Positions 50,600 to 62,200 of a stretch of DNA of 64,000 nucleotides are shown piece after piece. The position numbers and the translations under genes were made by a program. Under the pieces are notes generated by a model. It was not told the DNA's origin. It made no database searches and worked only from the letters and a program-made list of their open reading frames with translations. Numbering within the stretch: the stretch's first letter is position 1; every line of letters starts with the position of its first letter. The stretch is from Marisa cornuarietis (Eukaryota > Mollusca > Gastropoda > Architaenioglossa > Ampullariidae), in assembly GCA_004794655.1 (NCBI GenBank), contig SMMW01000182.1, positions 1 to 64,000 on the forward strand. The letters run 5' to 3'.

Positions 50600-51295
50600 G
50601 TTAATAGGCTACTATCCAGTTTGGAGACCGCCGTGATTGTCATGCGCACTGAGTCGGTCGTACATCGCACGTGCACTTCACATTTTCAACATCCACAAAA
50701 AGTTCTTTGAATTGGCAGGTGACAGACTGTAGACCTGACTAAAATAAATAACTTCAAAATTCTCTTAGGTGTTCCTTCTTGCAGGGAAAATGTTCAGGGA
50801 ATGCATAAACAATAAATATTTTAGTAAATAGTTTGTACAGAAAATAATTTAGTTTTACATCCGGAATAAATGGCTTAGGAAATGAGCCGGTCAAACGGAG
50901 CTTAACAATGTCAGGTAAGAGCGAGACTGGGTCTATTATTTGTAGGTGGTTTAATGTCAATGTACGGGACTGTTATTTTGCACTTGTCAGTTGTGATATG
51001 ATGCGATGCATGAGGATCAGCGCACTGTCAACTTGCCTGACACCACCCTGCAATGTGCTTTACTCACGTCCTGTAATAATGTTTCACACACACACACACA
51101 CACACAATGCGGCGGACTGTCAGGACCCAGGCACACGCGCTACCTAACTTTAACAGTCAAAAACAAAAAAAACTTCGTGGTCAGCTGACATCACTGATTT
51201 CCTGAGCGTAAGACTAAGTCTGAAGTATATATGATGGACTCGTCTGGACATCCACTGTTCTTTCACTGACGTGTAATGTCTATATATACACATAA

Positions 51296-51296
51296 T

Positions 51297-51350
<54 letters not shown>
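51296..51350. repeat. (TA)n(TG)n(CG)n composite microsatellite
   Basis: Three dinucleotide types in series: TA, then about 15 TG, then four CG. Confidence 0.95.
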
Positions 51351-51451
51351 AGCGTGCATGAGTACGTGCAAGAGAAGGGGGGGTGAGAGATTTGTTCCTG
51401 TTTTCTAAAGCATGAAGAGCCTATTATACGTGAAAAGTAAAAAAGGCAATC

Positions 51452-51453
<2 letters not shown>

Positions 51454-51482
<29 letters not shown>
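51454..51482. repeat. (ATT)n microsatellite
   Basis: Nine to ten uninterrupted ATT units. Confidence 0.95.
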
Positions 51483-51484
<2 letters not shown>

Positions 51485-51738
51485 GAAGTTGTGATGCATA
51501 CAGGTATATCTTGTACATGGTTAAATTCACACATCTGGTCATTCCAGGATGTTTCATTTCATTCATTCTTGTACTGACCGCAACCGGCTGACCTACGTTT
51601 TGAACGGTGATAAGGCAGCGGTGCATGGTATGGTCAGTCCCTACCAGGTATACGAGTTCCAAAAGTGAAATGTAGGCAGTAGATATAAAATAGTGTTAAT
51701 TTTTCACAGGTAACTATTCAAGTTCTCTCTTTCTCTCA

Positions 51739-51786
51739 ACACACACACACACACACACACGCGCGCGCGCGCACACACACACACAC
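51739..51786. repeat. (CA)n(CG)n(CA)n composite microsatellite
   Basis: Six CG units sit between two CA blocks. Confidence 0.95.
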
Positions 51787-52892
51787 AGCATAAAACACAG
51801 GAAGATAGCGCTCAGGTAATGAAATAAGCTATTTTTAAACAGGGAGAGAACATATTCCCATTCAAATTGTTAGTAAAATGATTTTGACATGGACAGCACA
51901 TAATAACTGACGGTACAATCGAAAAGGTCAAAAGATGTTGACCCATAATTCCCCAGTGCGAGTAATACAACTTGAAACAGTCAGCTTTCCTAGTCCTGAC
52001 CACCTACAGACAGGCTACATCAACACTCTTGTGAATGGTGCAGATAAACGGCTTTCAGCTTACATTATATACTCTATGTCACGTTCGCTGATACAATGCA
52101 AGCATTTCTTCTTCTCTCTCTCTCTCTTTCTCTCCTTTTCTCTGGGAATGCCCGCGCGTGTCTGTGTGTGTGCGAGAGAGAGAGAGAGAGAGAACTAACA
52201 AAGAATGGGTTCACAAAGCCACAGAATCTAAACGCATGATGACAACAGGCGCCACTACCATTTTAATAAGGCTACGCAATACTTGGTCCACCGATGAAAG
52301 AAAAAAACAATCAAAAACAACTGAACATCAAATTGTATAATTGTTTTCACAGACAATGTTTTTAAAACAAAGTCTACTTCCACGAGAGCACTTTCCCCCA
52401 CCCCCCAGGAGTACCTCTGACATTTGCCGAGGCCGGCAATTCTGTTTGGTTTTAACAAGGATCTGGTGTTCTCGATGGTAATCAGTTTGCACGAGCAGTA
52501 AAGAGAGCAAATGCGTGCGGGAGGGGCGCGCTGCCTGTTTGCCTGACTCCAACTCGCGCTGCACGTGCCTGGCTGTGGCGACTCCGCTTGCTATGACGTA
52601 TCTTGCTACAGGTAGACAGAGGTGGAAAGGAGCAAAGGGGTGGGGGAGGTGGTGAGGGTGGGCGGACAGGTGAAAGGACAAGCGAAACTTTTCCCCCCGC
52701 CAACCATCGTTTATATTTCCGCGCCATTCACCACAAGTCTTCTGCATGAGTTCCGTTCAGCGCTAAAGACCCTCCCTGATCGCCACACAATGTCGAGTTG
52801 ACCAGCTTGACGAGGGTGTGTGTGCAGGTCACAGCAAACCACTGGACTTGAGGACACCCCTCGGCACAATTAAGCGTTGATCCACTTTTGCT

Positions 52893-54110
52893 GAGCTAAG
52901 ATCAGCCACAGCACTGTCGTCACGTCATTGCTAAGATAAGTCACAGCACTGTCTTCACATCATTGCTAAGATCAGCCACAGCACTGTCTTCACATCATTG
53001 CTAAGATCAGCCACAGCACTCTCGTCACGTCATTGCTAAGATCAGCCACAGCACTCTCGTCACGTCATTGCTAAGATCAGCCACAGCACTGTCTTCACAT
53101 CATTGCTAAGATCAGCCACAGCACTGTCGTCACGTCATTGCTAAGATCAGCCACAGCACTGTCTTCACATCATTGCTAAGATCAGCCACAGCACTGTCGT
53201 CACGTCATTGCTAAGATCAGCCACAGCACTGTCATCACATCATTGCTAAGATCAGCCACAGCACTGTCGTCACGTCATTGCTAAGATCAGCCACAGCACT
53301 CTCGTCACGTCATTGCTAAGATCAGTCACAGCACTGTCATCACATCATTGCTAAGATCAGCCACAGCACTCTCGTCACGTCATTGCTAAGATCAGCCACA
53401 GAACTGTCGTCACGTCATTGCTAAGATCAGTCACAGCACTCTCGTCACGTCATTGCTAAGATCAGCCACAGCACTGTCTTCACATCATTGCTAAGATCAG
53501 CCACAGCACTGTCGTCACGTCATTGCTAAGATCAGCCACAGCACTCTCGTCACGTCATTGCTAAGATCAGTCACAGCACTGTCATCACATCATTGCTAAG
53601 ATCAGCCACAGCACTGTCATCACGTCATTGCTAAGATCAGCCACAGCACTCTCGTCACGTCATTGCTAAGATCAGTCACAGCACTGTCATCACATCATTG
53701 CTAAGATCAGCCACAGCACTGTCATCACGTCATTGCTAAGATCAGCCACAGAACTGTCGTCACGTCATTGCTAAGATCAGCCACAGCACTCTCGTCACGT
53801 CATTGCTAAGATCAGCCACAGCACTGTCGTCACGTCATTGCTAAGATCAGCCACAGCACTGTCATCACATCATTGCTAAGATCAGCCACAGCACTGTCAT
53901 CACATCATTGCTAAGATCAGCCACAGAACTGTCGTCACGTCATTGCTAAGATCAGTCACAGCACTGTCGTTACGTCATTGCTAAGATCAGCCAATGCCCT
54001 GCCATGACGTCATTGCTCAGCCAACCCGCTGCCATGACGTCATTGCTAAGATTAGCCAATCCGCTGCCATGACGTCATTGCTAAGATCAGCCAATGCACT
54101 GTCGTAATGA
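52893..54110. repeat. 35-bp minisatellite with diverged terminal units
   Basis: About 34 units of CATTGCTAAGATCAGCCA plus 17 bases. Exact 35-bp phase from 52926 to 54011, then one 30-bp step (54011 to 54041) and a last 35-bp step. Variants are linked: CTTCACAT or CATCACAT versus CGTCACGT at the same sites, and GCACTC versus GCACTG. The final three units change to CCAAT(or C)-N9-TGACGTCA. Confidence 0.97.
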
Positions 54111-54304
54111 TGCGGACAGGAAATGTAGACCACGCATGATCGTTTATTTGCGTCTAGTAAAAATGGCGCTGTGGTTCATGCGGCCTCCTCACCTCGCCAG
54201 AAACTGCACAAATCAAACCTCTTTAATCAAAAACCCAGAATCCAAGCCTTACGTGAACTGTGAAGGGTAACGTATGGTCCAGAACGAGAAGCAGGAATAG
54301 TGGG

Positions 54305-54405
54305 TGGATATGTGTTTTACATCTACATCAAAGCACCCTGGGCCCATAGACTAGTACCACATGCTGAGAAAAACAGTGCGCCAAGGTAGAGGTCAGAGGC
54401 CAGTT
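54305..54405 (-). mobile_element. Diverged SINE fragment
   Basis: TGTGTTTTACATC, GGGCCCATAGACTAG and CCACATGCTGAGAAAAACAG parallel the 3' half of the 47460-47656 SINE in the same orientation. The tRNA-like head is missing. Confidence 0.35.
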
Positions 54406-56360
54406 GCACAACACATTTCTAAATTTAAACACTTTTAGGCGTTAAATCTATTTAGATAATTAGTTTAAAGTGCACGCCACAATTTTAGAATTTTTAAAAC
54501 TAAAACTGATTTAAGTAAGACAAAGTTGTTTAGGTTTGACATTCCATCCTGTCAGTACAATTTTTTGTATGTTCTTGCTCAATGCATCAAAATGGCAGAG
54601 AAGAGATGTTGCTTCTTTAGAACAGTTTTAAGGTTTAGAAACATGTTGTGCAATTTGGCTCCTGAACCCAGGAGAGAAGATCTTCAGTGTACTAGACAAA
54701 TCGAGAAGATCGAGCTATGTGTTAGGCTTACTACACAGTATAACTAACAGATACAGTAACATAACTGCTCAACAACATTTTGTAACCTTTTTTAACGGAC
54801 AAACAAAGGAAGCCGAACGAGATGTTTTTGTACAGACAGGTGAGTCGAGCCCTCGTGTCCACTGCGCAAAATCGTGGAACAATACAGCCATCGATCCCTA
54901 CAGAGAAAAATCAACATCGTGTGGAGTTTTAAGGATGAAGGCGTGTATATGCAGGTTCATTACTCATGAACCTCAGTCGGACAAGAAGAGACAGATGTTG
55001 TTCAGCATGTGACAATGTTTGGCGAAGTTGTTTAAAACGTATACCATCATTCTGGGACACGTGTGTGAGAATGTGGCAGTATGTATCTGTTAAGACAGGT
55101 ACTCTTCCCCAGCCCCTACTAGGACGTTCTTAGCCAGACAAACATGGACAAATATATGGCCATGCTTGGAAGTATATTTTACCACGGTTATATATGTACT
55201 GTATATATAATTTGATAAAGTAGGTCATACATTCGTACATTTTTGTCCAATTGAAAACGGCCTTAAGAGGTATTTTAAGCATGATTTGAAATCTGAAGAA
55301 TAAACATCAATTTCTATTTGTTGCGAATTTTTTTTTTTATGTGTGAAAGCTCTTTTGATCTTGATCGTCTTTAAACAAAAATCCTACAGTCTTGCTGGAG
55401 TGAAATTAGTACAACTTAAGTGAAAACAAATCCCCCTGTACCCTGTTTACAAACGCAACAACGTGGGATGAAATGTGTTCACGTGTAAACTTCCAAACCG
55501 CCATCACCTAACTCCAGGGAGAACTTAAAAATAAACGCAGTGCGTTGCAACATATATATATATATATGGGACGGGCAAGACTTGCCTCACACTCGTTCTG
55601 GCACCTGCCAGGTTTTACAGGTGCGTGAGGGGAGTGTGGGAAGAGGGTGATGGCACACGTGACATCAGGCGTTGAGCAGTCGTGTCAAGCGGACAGGCTA
55701 CGGTATGCAGTGACAGATCGGAGGTGGGCAGCACAGTACAGCATCCCGCGGGGTACAGTGTGCATGCAGCAAGCATTCCTGCACCACCATGAAGCTGACG
55801 TCACGCGCAACTTCTCTACCCATCTACCACCTGACCACCACCCCCTTACCCTCTACCTGCTTCTCTCACCGCCATCTCCCGCAGCGTGTACTTGGGAAAT
55901 GAGACCGGTCTTTGGATCGTTCACTGCACGATAGGCTTACATGGCCTGGCATGCTAACAGACTGAGGTGACAGCGAGCATCACATCACTGTACTTAGGTT
56001 TACATTTCTCGTACTGGTCACCCCGCCTCCCCGACGCGGTTCCCCCCATGGCAAAGGTTTTGTCACAGACTGACATGACTTTTCGAGGCGTAGTTAGAAA
56101 AGATAGGTCTGAAGACTCAGAAGGTATACACTTTTGTTGTTAAATGATTGACTTTGGTCGGAGACACGATAGCAGTTTCCAGAACCTGCGACTAGCCCAC
56201 TTCCGCTGAGCAGACACAAGCTTACAATCGTCGAGGTCAGATTTGTGATAACACGTTAGATCATGGATCAAACTGATAAACATTCATCCCTCGTTCATTA
56301 ATGACGTTTCAACTTGAGATTACTGCCTCTGACTCTCGCAAGTCGATTTTTAAATGCGTG
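54406..56360. other. No gene recognised
   Basis: Two successive + strand frames (54526-54747 and 54719-55012) have fairly protein-like composition but match no family I know. A TATATATATA palindrome lies at 55552-55567. Confidence 0.4.
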
Positions 56361-56362
56361 TA

Positions 56363-57289
56363 CAGTGGTACCTTGAGATACGAGCTGCTCGGCATACGAG
56401 TTTCTTGAGATACGAGCTGCGACTCGGGTCAATTCCCTTGTTTGAGGTACGAGCTGAACTCCGAGATACGAGCCGGTAGTCATTCGGAAAGCCGACCCAT
56501 AATTCGGAAAGTTCCCGCGTCGGGCGCTCGGATCGCAGCATCACGGCATCGTCACGGCGTCGTCTCGTTCTTTCTCGCGTGTTACCCACAGAGTTAAGTC
56601 GTATCTCGTGCGTTGTGATCGTATTGGCATCATTTTCGCAGTTTAAACCAATTTTATTTGTGTGCTACAATGGAGCCGAAGTAAGTGAGGGAAAAAAAGG
56701 ACAGTGGTGAGAAGAAGGAGATAATGATGGGGATAGAAATAAACCCAAAAAACGCCCCAGAAAAACATGAGCGTGGTGTACGAGTGATGGATCTTGCCAA
56801 GATGTACGACCGCAGTACATCCACAATTTGCGCCATCCTTAAACAAAAGGATGCCATCAAAGGTGAAAATCCAGCGAAAGGAACTAAAATTCTGTCCCAA
56901 TTAAGGATAAATATTCATGAAGAAATGGAGAAGCTTTTGCTGTTGTGAGTGAAAGACAAAAAGCTGGCAGGAGATACGGTGACGGAGACGGTAATATGCG
57001 AAAAGGCTCGCAGCATTTACGACGACCTGAAGAAGAAAGTACTAAATAACAACTATATTTCTATTTCAGATATTTTTCTTTATTGGTAATGTATATATGT
57101 GTGTGTTTCTGTATTAAAAACATGTACTTTTCCCCGAGTTTACGATACTTTGGGGATTTTTTGGGGGGCAGTAACGGATTCATTCTATTTCTTTTATTTT
57201 AAATGGGAATAATTCGTTTGAGATACGAACTGATTGAGTTACGAGCTCGGTCACGGAACGAATTAAAATCGTATCTCAAGGTACCACTG
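56363..57289 (+). mobile_element. Internally deleted Tigger/pogo DNA transposon
   Basis: Perfect terminal inverted repeats of at least 20 bp (CAGTGGTACCTTGAGATACG at 56363 and its complement ending at 57289), flanked by TA on both sides (56361-56362 and 57290-57291), the pogo/mariner target. Subterminal ATACGAGCTG motifs recur at both ends. At 927 bp it is far shorter than an autonomous element of about 2-2.5 kb and keeps only the start of the transposase gene. Confidence 0.93.
56670..57050 (+). pseudogene. Pogo-family transposase N-terminal remnant
   Basis: From ATG 56670 one frame reads MEPK, stop, then continues with helix-turn-helix features: KHERGVRVMDLAKMYDRSTS, TICAILKQKDAI, HEEMEKLLL, stop, KDKKLAGDTVTETVICEKAR. 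These are characteristic of the CENP-B-like DNA-binding half of Tigger transposases. Stops at 56682 and 56946 disable it, and the DDE catalytic domain is absent. Confidence 0.85.
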
Positions 57290-57291
57290 TA

Positions 57292-58945
57292 TCTCGCTGA
57301 CGAAAAAGGGACTGGGTACTTCCCCTCACTCCCTCGTGACTTGGGGAATTAGTGTCTAAGAAGGTTTCCATTCATTGTCAAGAACAATGTCGCAGTCGAG
57401 GGGGTCTTTAATGGAAAGCGATGCAAGAGAAAAACCTGACACTGCAGGTAATGTGAGTATATTGTAAGAGAGCATTTTGACTTACTAAACTGCAGAAGAT
57501 CATGGGTCTGATGTCATGGCGCTGCTGGGGGTGAGTTCGCGTGAAGGTGACGCACGTGCGCCCCGCGGTGAGGGCAGAGTGGACATTAAGTTTGGCCAGC
57601 CAGAAAGTTGTTTACTTCTTTTTTTGTTTGTTTGTTTACCTTGATGCCTGTGCCTGATTAATGCATGAAGTCAGACAATCAAAAGTCAGAGGCTTTGACA
57701 AAGGCCAGCTTCTAAAGGTCCTTCTTTCTTAGCTGGACAAATATGGACCAACTTCTACCAAGTTTGGCAAAGTTTGTATGTGATCGTCATGTAAAACTTG
57801 GCCTAACTTGGTCAAACGTTCGTCCATGTTTGTACTTTAGGGACTTTCGAAACTGAGGAAGCTCGGTGACATTTCCTTCATGCTTTCCAGACTTTTGCAA
57901 TCTGCCTCAGACTGTTTTGTCGCCCCCATCCCCCGGACATCGGCTGTTCATTCATTAAGCCTCTTTAGCAACAACGTGTATTCTTAGGTTAGTCACTCCA
58001 AAGTGCCAGTAACCCAGGTTTCTATCGTTTTTAGTGCGACATTGAAAACGCCTTGACTGATGTACGTGGCAAAAAGCGCACACGATGCGACAACGACCGC
58101 CATGTGGTACAACGTGACTGTCGTGCGCCAGCGGATGGACGACGTAGTCACGACATAGTTGCTGTCCCTGCTAAGACGTTTTTGAGCAGACCTTAAACCG
58201 CCTGTACTCTCCATCCGCATTTGTTACCACACTCCCTGCAGCTAGTGAAGATAGTGACACCATGTCCTGCTCATCGCTACTGTGCCCCTACATCATGCTC
58301 GCTAATACCGCCATCCCCATCTCTTGCTTTCCAACACTACCATCTGCCTTCCTGCCTATCTTTCCTGAAAAATGCACTACTATGCTTTCACCCATGCACG
58401 GACACCGAGAATATTTAAGGACAACGTTATTGACTAGAATCTGTGAAATAAAAAAAAAATGATGGGTGCCTGGAATCCGGAAGTGGCGTGGATTCCTCCG
58501 GACACCTTACTACTCCTGGATCTGTTTCAGATGAGAGCCGGGGATGGAGGACAGTAAAAATAAAGAAATAAATTATAAAGAAAAGGACGGGACGAGAACG
58601 TTGCCATATTGCACGCATGCTGTGACCTGTTTGTGGCCGTCAGGCTGCTGCCTGTCTTGTAGTTTTGCACGGCATCAGCAAAGGCTGTCGAGCAGCAGAG
58701 CCATCCAGCTCAGCGATGTTCGTGGATTTACTTTATAAAAGCTGTCAATTATCATGTATTGTTCATTACATTATTCTATTTAATAGCTTGTACACACTAA
58801 ATGTCACAGGAATATCCCTTACTTCCCATCACTATCCCACTAAAAAAAGAAAAAAATCCTCAACCACACTCGATGTCTAAAAATTTAATTTTCTTAACAA
58901 AGATCCAAATCTTTTCGTCGGTTAGCAAACTGGTTAAGAGGTGAT
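57292..58945. other. No gene recognised
   Basis: No repeat or domain was identified apart from short TTTG runs near 57620. Confidence 0.5.
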
Positions 58946-58946
58946 C

Positions 58947-58996
<50 letters not shown>
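58946..58996. repeat. (CG)n(TG)n composite microsatellite
   Basis: Eight CG units joined to about 18 GT units; a strong Z-DNA candidate. It overlaps the end of the EGF-like minus-strand frame. Confidence 0.95.
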
Positions 58997-58999
<3 letters not shown>

Positions 59000-59215
59000 C
59001 TGTGCTGATATCCCTGTGTAGTTCCTCCCTTCAGACCAGCCGGGCAAACAGTCACATGTTGCCGTCTGCTTATCAGCAAAGTACACCCCGGACTTGCACA
59101 GAGTGTCACCGCAAGTTCTGTTGACTGGCAACAAATCAAAGCCTCGGATCCATACGATCTTATTATCAATCCACCACGCTAACGGTGGATACACTCCGCA
59201 CCCACACGCCATGCC
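58946..59215 (-). CDS. Candidate extracellular EGF-like exon, minus strand
   Basis: From about 59212 downward the minus strand encodes about 67 residues with six cysteines, including PLAWWIDNKIVWIRGFD, an NRT glycosylation site and a CGDTLCKSG then CDCLPGW pattern like an EGF module. An in-frame TAG sits just upstream of the first ATG, with an acceptor-like TAG/CAG nearby, so this could be an internal or terminal exon. The frame then runs into a CA/CG microsatellite without a good donor. Function unknown; a degenerate exon is possible. Confidence 0.3.
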
Positions 59216-62200
59216 CTACGTCCTGTACAGTCAGTCTTCACGAGGAGGTTCTGTGCGTTTAGAGAGACTACAGATCAAGTCTGAAGCTGGCTGGTTAATT
59301 TGGTTATTGGAGCTTTACACTGTTGTCAGCAACAAAGACCATATTGGGCCAAGCTGAAGTCTTGGGCTACGCACATCATAAGAGTACACACAAAGAATCG
59401 AGGCTGCATGAGGAGGCATAGATGTTTTTTGTTCAAGTCCTGTGAGGTTCTCCACCCAGTGTCAATGTCGAAGTCTACAGCTTTACATGCCTCAGCTAGG
59501 ACAACCTCATGCATTAGGCTCCATGTCGCAGATGAGGATTTTACACACACCCATGAGGAAGTGTGTCGTGCCAGAAGAGACGACTCTAAAGCTGAACGAC
59601 CTAGGTGGGACAACTATCAAGTTGCTTACGTTGTTTTTAAGGCTAAATTAGCGACTGGGGCAATATTACGGGGTGTTAGCTCAGAAGGTTAGAAAGCTAC
59701 CCAGCAAAAAGATACCTGACAAAAAAGAACTGTCTCTTCAACGCTCAAACGCTGCACTGTGGAATTTGACGGGTTTCCGTAGGAATGTGCGTTGCCTGAA
59801 GCTGTCACCACAGGCCTCCCCTCTGTTGTTAGTAGTTGACTGTCCGTCAGTCCAAATGAGTTCATTCCCACAGAAATCGTCGGCTGCAGGCGGCACCACA
59901 TGATACAAAGCTATAAACCAGAGGTAACTTTACCTCAGGATTAGCTTTGATGGACCGGAGGTGTTGCAAGGACGTGAAATTAGATATAGGTCCACGTGTT
60001 ACAATAAATATATAACCTAATTATAATAATTAGTATAACAATAATAATAAACAGATTTTGAGAACGGTCGACCCGTATGGCTACAGAGGACTTGCTAGAG
60101 ATGTAGGCAATGAGCGGAGGTGAAACAAACTCGTGGGTAGAGATGTATGTACCTCTGTCTTACGACTAAAGCCCTTTGCCAGGTCACTTCAACGGAAAAG
60201 TCAGACCCTAACAGGATGAACTGGCGAGCAAGGGCTAGGTGGTAGCTGGACGGTTAGTACGAAGCAGTCAGAAGTTTAATGATCTGTTGAGCTGATTATT
60301 TCACGTTGGACATCCACCTAACGCTTGTCTAAGTTCTGTGCACCTGGCCGCATGGCTCCACCGGAAATTAACTAATGCAGCTTCAAAAGCTCCACATTTC
60401 TGGGTCAAGTCGGTCACAAGCAGTAAAAGCCAAAACTAAACGAACCCTTCGTGTGCCTAAGGGGGCCCTGCCAACGTTGAAGTTAGCTTCTTTCATCGAC
60501 GGTTGGTCCTTTCTGTCGACCTTCCCCCCCTTTAATGTCTCAACATAATAAACAGAGTGCTGGAATTTCTTCTCCCCCTTCAACTGCCTCGCCCTCAGCT
60601 CCTTGTCACTCTCTGTGTGCCTACTTTTGAACTGTGCAATTTTGTTTCAAACATACCTCACTTCCTGCAGCCAATCACAAGAGCAATTACAGGCAGGAGA
60701 TTTAGGACAGATTGACTTAACGGCGGCGAAGTCGTCAGCGCCATTTACTAAGACGATATTCTTCCAGGCACGGTCAATATCGCTATGCCTGGCCACCACG
60801 CTGCCCTGTCACATGACCGTGAACAACTCCTCTGCCCTCTTCACAGACGAGCCCCACAAACAAAATGCCCACCTTTCGCGAAGGTGTGACTGCGCACACA
60901 GCAAACAATACACCGCTATCTCCAGTTGGCATTAATGTGTTAAAGGGCTCACGGCATGTGAAAGTGTCGATCACCGACTGAGTCCGTGGGTGAGTGCGTG
61001 CACGTGCGTGTTGACCGGCTGCCATCGAGATGACCACTGCTCAGAGGAGTCTAAGTGGGCCCAGGCGCACAGCGTGTAACTAGGGGATAAACGCGTAGAA
61101 ATCCGCTGGACTGAACACAGTACACACCATTTAGCTGCTAAGCGTAAGCCACTGTGCTCTGCAGCTGGGCCCTACTGTCGGTGCAGCAGGAAAGTAGGGA
61201 GTGTAGGGGTCAAATGGCAGGTAAAACTGTGCCGTTATACTGCGCTATCACTTTCTTTCACACGAAACTTTACCACGGCGCTTGCTAATCTCTCCTATTA
61301 AAAGGTATTAGCGTATATATATATATACACACACACTACTGTGTGGATATTTTTTAAAAGTTGGGGTGGGGGGCAAGAAAAAAGTCAGACGACCCACTTA
61401 ACATCTTCAAAGTCCAAGAAAAGCAGAAGATTTAACCCTGACAGACAGCATCACGATGAAAGATAGGGTTGTCTTCCTCTTAGCCGTCAGACGTCAAGCC
61501 ATCTACCTGAAGATTTCCAGGAACCAACTTTTTTTTTTCGCTCTCTCTGAACTTTTCCTTGACTTCTTGTTTAACAAGTTGTGGCATTTCCCCGGTGAGA
61601 CAGCCCAGTTCAGGCTGGGTGATGATGACACCAAACTACAAAAGGACACAGACTAGGTGCATGGCACTTACTGTAACTCCCTCCCGCCTCATTTTTGACT
61701 TACACTGCATACCGTTGGTGGGCTATCGTCTTAATTCAACAGGTTATTATAACAGTCACGGAATGATACTATAGATCGTCCCCTTGACGATGCACTACGC
61801 CATGCTCAAAGTAATATAACTGAGCAATGTTACACATAAACATGTATAGAGATAGATAAAGGCATTGTCATAGTATTGTCATGGCTTTGCAGAAGTGTCG
61901 CTTTGGGAAGTGTGTGTATGCGTGTACGTATGTGTGTTCGTGTTGTGCATTCGTTTGTCACCACACTTCATTACTGCCACCTTTACGATTATGTTACAAC
62001 CGGAGGAGTGGTGGTTGTGGTGGTGGTGGTGGTGGTGGGGAAAACAGCGCAGACGGCGACGGGTCTCCAGCGAGTGTGAAGCTCCAGTTTTCTCCCACAT
62101 CTCATCGGAGACATCCTACGGTAGCCTGTACGTTGTCAGGTAAGACGGAAGCCTGTCCCCCCTCCTCTCCTCCACACACACACACCCTGTCTGCCATCAT

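Noticed and set aside
52328..52747. 139-codon minus-strand frame near the 35-bp array.
   Set aside because: Pro/Arg/His-rich composition without a recognisable domain or splice context.
59665..59710. tRNA-like GGGGTGTTAGCTCAGAAGGTTAG.
   Set aside because: Resembles a D-arm, but no B-box or acceptor-stem pairing follows.
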